From: an uncultured Colwellia sp.
GTDB lineage: Bacteria > Pseudomonadota > Gammaproteobacteria > Enterobacterales > Alteromonadaceae
Length of the DNA stretch: 35,318 nt
NCBI GenBank assembly: GCA_913061365.1
Contig: CAJXUT010000008.1
Location: forward strand, 1 to 35,318
Direction: 5' to 3'
Under the pieces are notes generated by a model. That model saw nothing but the letters and a program-made list of their open reading frames with translations, made no database searches and was not told the DNA's origin. Positions 30,702 through 35,318 of this stretch are shown here, one piece after another; within the stretch, counting starts at the first letter, position 1, and each line of letters starts with the position of its first letter. A program made the position numbers and the translations under genes.

Positions 30702-32830
30702 TACGCCACCTGCTCCCATTGCCTACCAAATTCATCAATCATAATATTATCGTTTGCGCTAACCATTTCGTACTGGTTGCGTTGTTCAGCCCATACCCAC
30801 GTAATTTCACTTGTCTCCAGTAATTCAGCATAGTTATACCAATATCGGCGATTTTCCTTTACTGCTTCAATGGTTGCGGCTTTTAATTCCGACCATTGAT
30901 TGTATTGATTGGTTTTTACATCACCCGACCAAAAGCGCGAACGCATCGCCCACCCTATAAAATCAGTTGCTTGTTTTTCATTTAAATTACTAATGGCAAA
31001 TTCGTTAATAAAAGGTAATTCGTGCAATTGCTCATTGCTTGATTTGATAGCTTTGTCACCATCAACTAAACGTGCTTTTAATTTTTCAATATAACCGGCA
31101 CGTTTATCAGTAAACTTTTCTTTGATTTTATTAACGTTAGTCATTTTAACGACCAAGCCTTTTTCCTTGGCTCGCTGCTGAGTACAAGCAATTGTTTCTG
31201 CATTTATTGTTGCTTTTTTACGATGAAGTTTTTCGCGTAATTCGCCCAAAATAGCCAAGAAATTATCGGCGTAAAATTCACCGATACATTCCCATTTAGG
31301 CGCGCGAGCACTTGAAGAAATATTATAACGATTACCGCGTATTTCACCTTGGTCGCTTGCGTTGCCTTTTGCTAAATAACCAACGGCTTTTAGTAAATAA
31401 TTACTTGCTGCTTCTGGCGTTTTGATTCTTTCAAGCTTGGCGAACCCATGCCCCCAGATACTTTCTAAACGTTCAGCCCACGCACGAAAAACAGGTTTTT
31501 CAACATTCCATCGCATCATTACATGCACATGCGGGTTTTTTTCTCCTTTGTCATTTTCTGGCATTTCAGCAACCCACATGTAATCAAGTGGGGCGGCTTT
31601 TTCACATTCACCATAGATATTTTCTAAGAATTCACTTGAACCATGTTTACGGGGATTAAACCTAACTAATTCGTCTAACTCGCTATCAACATTAAATGTT
31701 TCACCATCACTATAAAACGGGTCCACGTATTCAGGGCAAATCATAGGTAAAGAAGAGTTTATTTTTTGAGTGTTATTTGAGTAAACAACGTCAACACAAG
31801 AATTTTCAGGCGCAGGAATTTCGATAAATCGCGGCTTCCATCCGTTTTGGTATCTTTTTTGGCTTGCATCAAAAAAACGACTGACTTCTTTACCAATGGT
31901 TGATACTGGCTCAAACTCAACGCTTGACCAAGGGCCACTAGCAGCAACACCATTTAAATACGCTTTGCATTTTTCAGCTTTTTCTATATCTAATTCGTTA
32001 TTTGTTTGACCGTAATCACCATGAATTCCATCAATACAACGAACAACACCCCATTTATATTTTCGTGTTTTGCCTTTAGGTATCGCGGCTATTTCTAATA
32101 CTCTTTTTCTCGCTTCACTATCAAACGTCAACGTTAAAAACGTTGTATAACCACCACGACACGCTGACAAATAAGCACCACTCTCTAAAATGCTTTTAAC
32201 AGCCCTTTTTGTAAGGTTTTCAGTGAACCTTGTACCAACGGACGATGGTGGCGCACTTTTTGAGCCTAATGCACCCGTTTCAAGCCCTAAACGATAATTG
32301 CCCGACCACTCTTGATGATACATGCGGACACAAGTTTTTGTTTCTTTGCTAATGGTGCGCACAAAATCACCGCTCGCAACGTTATATACATTTGTTTTTG
32401 TCTCATCACCTATAGCACCAACTTTCGGCAATGATGAGAAATACTGAGCTTGTGAAATTGTTTTTCTACTTGGCAATGACAATGGCTCAGGACAAGTATG
32501 CAAGCGAGCGTTAAAACTTTCTTTTTCGATTCTAGCGAGTTCCAAATTACTAGTTTTTCTTTTTCTTAATGCCTTGCCTTGCTTAAGGCGTTTTTCTTGA
32601 TTCAAACTAGCAAAAAAGTCTGTCGGACTTTTGGACCTCTTGACTAGGCTATTACTAACAAGCTTCAAAGCTTCGCTTTTTGCTTCCGCTGCGCGGGGCT
32701 TTCCTGCCTCAATAATTTCTAATGCTGCCGTCATTGCTTGAGCTTTTTGCAATGCCGCTTTTGCTGGAACTAAAAAAAGCGGCTTTAGTAGCCGCTCGTT
32801 ATTGGTGATTTTATTATTTAATTTACTCAT
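30701..32830 (-). CDS. HUH-type rolling-circle replication initiator
   Basis: A 709-residue replication protein. The metal-binding HUH motif is in GEKNPHVHVMMRWNV (about residue 430), preceded by YMWVAEMPEND. The nucleophile region is EAASNYLLKAVGYLAKGNASDQGEIRGNRYNISSSARAPKWECIGEF (about 475-520), where Y-x2-K supplies the Tyr and Lys; a second Tyr is seven residues on rather than the usual four. An upstream motif 1 candidate is GGYTTFLTLTFDSE. Such Reps nick one strand at the double-strand origin. The length exceeds the about 635 residues that I recall for PM2 P12; there is an extra N-terminal basic region. The start overlaps the methyltransferase stop (ATGA). Confidence 0.85.
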   Translation of the reverse strand: MSKLNNKITNNERLLKPLFLVPAKAALQKAQAMTAALEIIEAGKPRAAEAKSEALKLVSNSLVKRSKSPTDFFASLNQEKRLKQGKALRKRKTSNLELARIEKESFNARLHTCPEPLSLPSRKTISQAQYFSSLPKVGAIGDETKTNVYNVASGDFVRTISKETKTCVRMYHQEWSGNYRLGLETGALGSKSAPPSSVGTRFTENLTKRAVKSILESGAYLSACRGGYTTFLTLTFDSEARKRVLEIAAIPKGKTRKYKWGVVRCIDGIHGDYGQTNNELDIEKAEKCKAYLNGVAASGPWSSVEFEPVSTIGKEVSRFFDASQKRYQNGWKPRFIEIPAPENSCVDVVYSNNTQKINSSLPMICPEYVDPFYSDGETFNVDSELDELVRFNPRKHGSSEFLENIYGECEKAAPLDYMWVAEMPENDKGEKNPHVHVMMRWNVEKPVFRAWAERLESIWGHGFAKLERIKTPEAASNYLLKAVGYLAKGNASDQGEIRGNRYNISSSARAPKWECIGEFYADNFLAILGELREKLHRKKATINAETIACTQQRAKEKGLVVKMTNVNKIKEKFTDKRAGYIEKLKARLVDGDKAIKSSNEQLHELPFINEFAISNLNEKQATDFIGWAMRSRFWSGDVKTNQYNQWSELKAATIEAVKENRRYWYNYAELLETSEITWVWAEQRNQYEMVSANDNIMIDEFGRQWEQVA

Positions 32831-33600
32831 ACCGGTGTGTCACATTTCAACGCCGCACGACTGGCTTTTTTTCTGCAATTTTGATGGGCATGTTTTGCCT
32901 TACCTTTAACGATTCGACCGCAGCCACAATTACACTTTTCACCTGGTGTTGTCACACTTTGGTAAATCGCTAAATCTATAATTTCAGCCAAGTACTGACT
33001 CATAACCAATGGCACAGCGTTACCAATAACGGTTTTTTTTCCTTTAACGGAAAAGTGCTCAAGCTCACCAACAAAATCACAACCTTGTATTTGTGCCATT
33101 TCTTTTAAAGATAAACTATCCTGGCAAGTCACAGCACGATGAGTTGTGGGCGGGTTGTTTTTGATGATTGGATTTAATAAATATTCACCTGGCGCGTCAC
33201 ACTTAAAACCAAAAGTAAAAATTCTTCTACGACTTGCTATAGGATTAAACCAAGAAAGGTCTAATTCAAAACGCTGTATACGATAACCATCAACCACGAA
33301 CTCAGGCACACCAACAACGTTCTCATGCAAAAACCAAAGCGGCTTAACATTGGTAACAACTCGAATAAATTGATTTAGCATCTCAAGACTGTAATCTTTA
33401 GGGTTACGATTTAGGCGGCTAAAATCCTGACAAGGAGAGCCACCGATTACACCATCACAAAAACCTTGTGGCGGTTTGAAATCTCTAATATCTGAGCCTA
33501 AAAACTTATCACCCGCACTAACAACGCAAAAGTTATTATTAACAAACCCTTTACCGAATAGGTCAATACCTGAAAATAAAGACAACACAAGGCGATTCAC
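32827..33600 (-). CDS. DNA cytosine-5 methyltransferase with C-terminal zinc knuckle
   Basis: A 257-residue C5 methyltransferase. Motif I is LVLSLFSGIDLFGKGF, motif IV is VIGGSPCQDFSRLN with catalytic Cys57, motif VI is FLHENVVGVP, motif VIII is ASRRRIFTFGF and motif X is KTVIGNAVPLVMSQYLAEII. It is much shorter than usual restriction-linked enzymes, with hardly any target-recognition domain. It carries an extra tail with a cysteine/histidine cluster (EKCNCGCGRIVKGKAKHAHQNC). No restriction endonuclease gene is near, so it is a solitary enzyme, perhaps protecting phage DNA from host restriction or marking the origin. GTG start coupled to the upstream stop. Confidence 0.88.
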   Translation of the reverse strand: MNRLVLSLFSGIDLFGKGFVNNNFCVVSAGDKFLGSDIRDFKPPQGFCDGVIGGSPCQDFSRLNRNPKDYSLEMLNQFIRVVTNVKPLWFLHENVVGVPEFVVDGYRIQRFELDLSWFNPIASRRRIFTFGFKCDAPGEYLLNPIIKNNPPTTHRAVTCQDSLSLKEMAQIQGCDFVGELEHFSVKGKKTVIGNAVPLVMSQYLAEIIDLAIYQSVTTPGEKCNCGCGRIVKGKAKHAHQNCRKKASRAALKCDTPV

Positions 33601-33818
33601 GGCAAAACCCTCCTTTCTGAAAGGCTAATTTTTTCACCTAATTCAAGTAATCTTTCTGAAATTGGATTATTCCACCCTACAACAACCGAAAACGAAACAG
33701 AAAAGCCACGGGCCAACCCCATAGGATAATCAGTTATACTCTCTGGTTTTTTGGATTCTTTCATCCAATACAATGATTGTTGTAAAAGGTATTTTTCTGC
33801 CTCACCTAAAATAGCCAC
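33597..33818 (-). CDS. 73-residue protein of the early operon, unknown function
   Basis: GTG at 33818, eight bases after AGGGG and directly after the previous stop, is a better start than the TTG at 33845. VAILGEAEKYLLQQSLYWMKESKKPESITDYPMGLARGFSVSFSVVVGWNNPISERLLELGEKISLSERR looks soluble and helical with one beta-rich stretch. No family recognised. It is translationally coupled to the methyltransferase (GTGA). Confidence 0.6.
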   Translation of the reverse strand: MAILGEAEKYLLQQSLYWMKESKKPESITDYPMGLARGFSVSFSVVVGWNNPISERLLELGEKISLSERRVLP

Positions 33819-33820
33819 GA

Positions 33821-34078
33821 TTAAACCCCTGCCACAGTTGCACAATGACGAGCCAAAGCGGTTAATCCATCTAGTTTACGACGAGTTTTTTTGAATTGGT
33901 TTTGCTCGATTTTATGAGCTTTTAATTTTTGCTTGAATGATGAAACGTAAAGGTTAACGGTTTCTTGATTTGACTTGTTACTTTCGATTACTTGTGCAGC
34001 CATACGACGAATCATATTGTCGTGCGCTATTGCGTCAAAGTTTTTGATTTTATGAGGTTGTTCGATTTGTTCAGTCAT
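33821..34078 (-). CDS. 85-residue basic helical protein, first gene of the leftward operon
   Basis: ATG preceded by AAGGAATCTGAACA. The sequence is helical and basic: MTEQIEQPHKIKNFDAIAHDNMIRRMAAQVIESNKSNQETVNLYVSSFKQKLKAHKIEQNQFKKTRRKLDGLTALARHC. It may be a DNA-binding accessory or regulator produced early, opposite to the HTH gene. No family recognised. Confidence 0.62.
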   Translation of the reverse strand: MTEQIEQPHKIKNFDAIAHDNMIRRMAAQVIESNKSNQETVNLYVSSFKQKLKAHKIEQNQFKKTRRKLDGLTALARHCATVAGV

Positions 34079-34352
34079 TGTTCAGATTCCTTAAAGTATT
34101 ATTACCTTGTTTAGAAATACTCGGTGGTTTGTTGCAACGCCCCACCGAGCCAAGGAACTAATTTTTGCTTTCGGGCAATAGACTGAAATGAACTAAAGAG
34201 CGTCAACAACATCAGGCAAAACGGCTTGTACCGCGAAAGCAGTAATACGTTACAGCCCCTTACAACACTTTGTCAACACACCCTTACACATGTTGCAAAA
34301 GGTGTCACATGGGACTAAACTTAAATAGTCAACAACAATCAGGTAAAACAAA
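34079..34352. promoter_or_regulatory. Prophage control region with direct repeats and hairpin
   Basis: The 274 bases between the divergent early genes hold no ORF. A perfect 8-bp hairpin CTCGGTGG/CCACCGAG with a 14-base loop that includes GTTGCAAC lies at 34120-34149. Two near-identical direct repeats beginning GTCAACAAC (34202-34222 and 34328-34349, one-base insertion, one substitution) lie on either side of candidate promoters. Rightward: TTGCAA (34293) - 17 bases - TAAACT (34316). Leftward: TTGACA (minus strand, 34271-34276) with a weak -10. Likely a lysogeny switch; the hairpin could be the replication origin. Both are inference. Confidence 0.5.
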
Positions 34353-34601
34353 ATGAACCTACAAGACGTATTGAATAAGGTCTGCAACGGAGTTTCAGAT
34401 AATAAGACTTCTCAAAAACTTGGTATAACAAGAACTTCGTTCAGTAGATATAGAAACGGGCATACAATACCTGATGATTCTATCTTAGATAAAATGGCTG
34501 AAATTAGCGGCTTAGACCCTACAGAAGTTTACCTCGCCGCATACGCTGAAAAAGTACACAACCCCAAGGTTGCAGAGGCTTTCCGTCATTTGGCAGCATA
34601 A
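34353..34601 (+). CDS. Small helix-turn-helix repressor-like protein
   Basis: 82 residues. An HTH domain in the first 50 (NLQDVLNKVCNGVSDNKTSQKLGITRTSFSRYRNGHTIPDDSILDKMAEISGLDP) of Cro/CI-like pattern, with a helix VSDNKTSQKLGI and recognition helix RTSFSRYRNG, then a short tail EVYLAAYAEKVHNPKVAEAFRHLAA that resembles the small phage-related DUF3693 proteins. It is the only plus-strand gene near attR and divergent from the replication operon, so it is the best candidate for the lysogeny repressor or Cro-like switch protein. Operators are probably the repeats in the control region. Confidence 0.8.
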   Translation: MNLQDVLNKVCNGVSDNKTSQKLGITRTSFSRYRNGHTIPDDSILDKMAEISGLDPTEVYLAAYAEKVHNPKVAEAFRHLAA

Positions 34602-34603
34602 AA

Positions 34604-34628
34604 AAAGGCCGCATATTTTGCGACCTTT
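34604..34628. terminator. Hairpin terminator after the HTH gene
   Basis: AAAGGCCGCA/TGCGACCTTT with one mismatch and loop TATTT, directly after the stop of the HTH gene; the T tract is better on the minus strand, where it would stop transcription entering the element from attR. Confidence 0.7.
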
Positions 34629-34735
34629 AATACCTAGTTTTACCCTATTCGTAAATTTTACGTAAATAATATTTAACAAAAAAACAGATAAAAATAAACT
34701 CTATTTAAACAATGACTTACGAAAAAGTTAACTTT

Positions 34736-34763
34736 TACATAACGAAAGTTATTAACAGTTAAA
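34736..34763 (+). repeat. attR core (28-bp direct repeat)
   Basis: Identical to the attL core at 21541-21568; the last six codons and stop of asnB are repeated here as non-coding DNA. Just upstream (about 34715-34735) a related imperfect copy, ACGAAAAAGTTAAC against ACGAAAGTTATTAAC in the core, may be an integrase arm site. Confidence 0.9.
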
Positions 34764-34776
34764 ATTATACTTTTAG

Positions 34777-34845
34777 CGGTTTGGTCCATTTATTGGCACC
34801 AAATCGTTAAAAGGCAAGTTTTTTGCTTTATTGTTGATTCAACAA
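34777..34845 (+). promoter_or_regulatory. Second structured integrase leader
   Basis: Same plan as 21581-21648: stem CGGTTTGGT/ACCAAATCG (34777-34806), then TTGTTG-ATT-CAACAA (34831-34845) and AAGGCAA. Several bases differ from the first copy but pairing is kept, so the structure is under selection. Confidence 0.55.
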
Positions 34846-34861
34846 AAATAAGGCAAAATAA

Positions 34862-35286
34862 ATGGAACTTTTTTCTAAAACTCACCTAAATAACCCAGTA
34901 AATTCATTTCTGTTGACCCTAGAGTCAAAATTCAGCGTAAACACATACCATTCAAGAATATCAATTTTTTGTGCTTTTTATTTTAAAACACGCGATTTTG
35001 ACAAATGTCAGTGGTCAGAATTAAACCATATAGCAATACTTCAATATATGCGTTTTGAGACTAATAACAACAAAGCTCATACTACAATAAATCTTTCCCT
35101 TTCAGCGCTTAAGAGCGTTGCATGTGAATGTTGGCAACAAAAAATCATTGATATTGAATGTTATACACGCATTAAAATGATTAAAAAGTTAAAAGGTACA
35201 CGAGCCGTTGCTGGACGAGTACTAAAGAAAAGTGAAATAGAAAAGATAAAAAAGCACTTTAAAACCCGGAATGATAATAGAAATAT
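34862..35286 (+). CDS. Second prophage tyrosine integrase, N-terminal fragment cut by contig end
   Basis: Open at the contig end, so not in the track. About 141 residues (MELFSKTHLNNPVNSFLLTLESKFSVNTYHSRISIFCAFYFKTRDF on) align without gaps to the integrase at 21664, at roughly 80% identity by eye. It covers the core-binding domain; the catalytic part is missing. The same start context (GGCAAAATAAATGGAAC) is kept. The divergence means this is a different, related element and not a duplicated assembly of the first. The last codons of the raw window are adapter. Confidence 0.88.
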
Positions 35287-35318
35287 CTGTCTCTTATACA
35301 CATCTCCGAGCCCACGAG
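35287..35318. other. Sequencing adapter remnant (Tn5/Nextera mosaic end)
   Basis: CTGTCTCTTATACACATCT followed by the start of the read-2 adapter (CCGAGCCCACGAG). Library sequence; trim before use. Confidence 0.96.

Larger units (their letters stand above)
21541..34763. mobile_element. Integrated PM2-like tailless (double jelly-roll) prophage, about 13.2 kb
   Basis: The element is bounded by a 28-bp perfect direct repeat (21541-21568 and 34736-34763), starts with a tyrosine integrase reading away from asnB, and ends with an HTH regulator gene near attR. Between them about 24 minus-strand genes form two blocks. The early/replication block has the HTH-controlled small genes, cytosine methyltransferase and HUH Rep, followed by membrane proteins and the packaging ATPase. 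The morphogenesis block is headed by the P2-type capsid gene. Absence of terminase, portal, tape-measure and tail genes, many one-helix membrane proteins, a 269-residue capsid protein and a rolling-circle Rep together point to a corticovirus-like virus with an internal membrane. All main genes look intact. Family assignment is by recognised motifs and gene content, not by search. Confidence 0.88.

Noticed and set aside
31759-31953. 64-residue minus-strand ORF nested in rep
   Set aside because: Different frame inside the Rep coding region, without its own ribosome site or domain signal.
32827-33600. Restriction-modification system
   Set aside because: No endonuclease-like gene adjoins the methyltransferase; neighbours are Rep and two small early proteins.
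1-35318. tRNA, rRNA or CRISPR array
   Set aside because: No cloverleaf, rRNA segment or regularly spaced repeat was seen; the direct repeats found are explained by att sites and control regions.

Overview
The window is chromosomal DNA from a low-GC marine gammaproteobacterium, most likely of the Colwelliaceae/Alteromonadales type. That rests on the AT-rich codon use and on gene content such as a divergent argP/argO pair, XapX and DUF5062-type small proteins, and DUF3570/DUF4266 with ApbE; genus is inference. Both extreme ends (about 1-24 and 35287-35318) carry Tn5/Nextera sequencing-adapter sequence, so they are not genomic and the true contig is about 25-35286.

Region 1 (25-12262) is housekeeping: a moxR/DUF58 operon cut by the contig end, a class I DAHP synthase, and a split nucleoside salvage set. 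The set has add, a XapX-like small gene and deoD in one group, and deoB divergent from udk-nupC-deoC-tdk in the other. Between the groups sit argP (LysR regulator) and argO (basic amino-acid exporter). Together the nucleoside genes import nucleosides, deaminate or phosphorolyse them, isomerise and cleave the (deoxy)ribose phosphate, and rephosphorylate uridine and thymidine. No deoA or udp is present in the window.

Region 2 (12381-19575, all minus strand) is a tightly packed nine-gene cluster: TlpA-like thioredoxin, DUF4266 lipoprotein, DUF3570 beta-barrel, ApbE flavin transferase, OmpR-type regulator, sensor kinase, cupredoxin, an FTR1-like permease that has lost its canonical REGLE motifs, and a second beta-barrel candidate. 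It looks like an envelope metal/redox system under its own two-component control. Three CTTAA direct repeats at 10-11 bp spacing lie upstream as a candidate regulator site. The DUF3570 protein carries a D-x-x-T-G-A-S motif like ApbE flavinylation targets.

Region 3 (21541-34763) is the most striking part: a 13.2-kb integrated virus-like element placed at the 3' end of asnB and bounded by a 28-bp perfect direct repeat. It encodes a tyrosine integrase, HTH regulator, cytosine methyltransferase, HUH rolling-circle Rep, a FtsK/HerA-like packaging ATPase, a 269-residue P2-type (double jelly-roll) major capsid protein, about ten small membrane or zinc-ribbon proteins, a vertex-protein candidate, a beta-helix spike and a cell-wall hydrolase. 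There is no terminase, portal or tail gene. It is best read as a tailless, internal-membrane prophage related to corticovirus PM2, with a spike resembling the tailspikes of tailed phages. Its morphogenesis operon is coupled by an unusual series of TAATG stop/start junctions.

Region 4 (34736-35286): directly after attR a second, diverged copy of the integrase leader and integrase gene begins and runs off the contig. This indicates that a second related element is integrated in tandem at the same asnB site.
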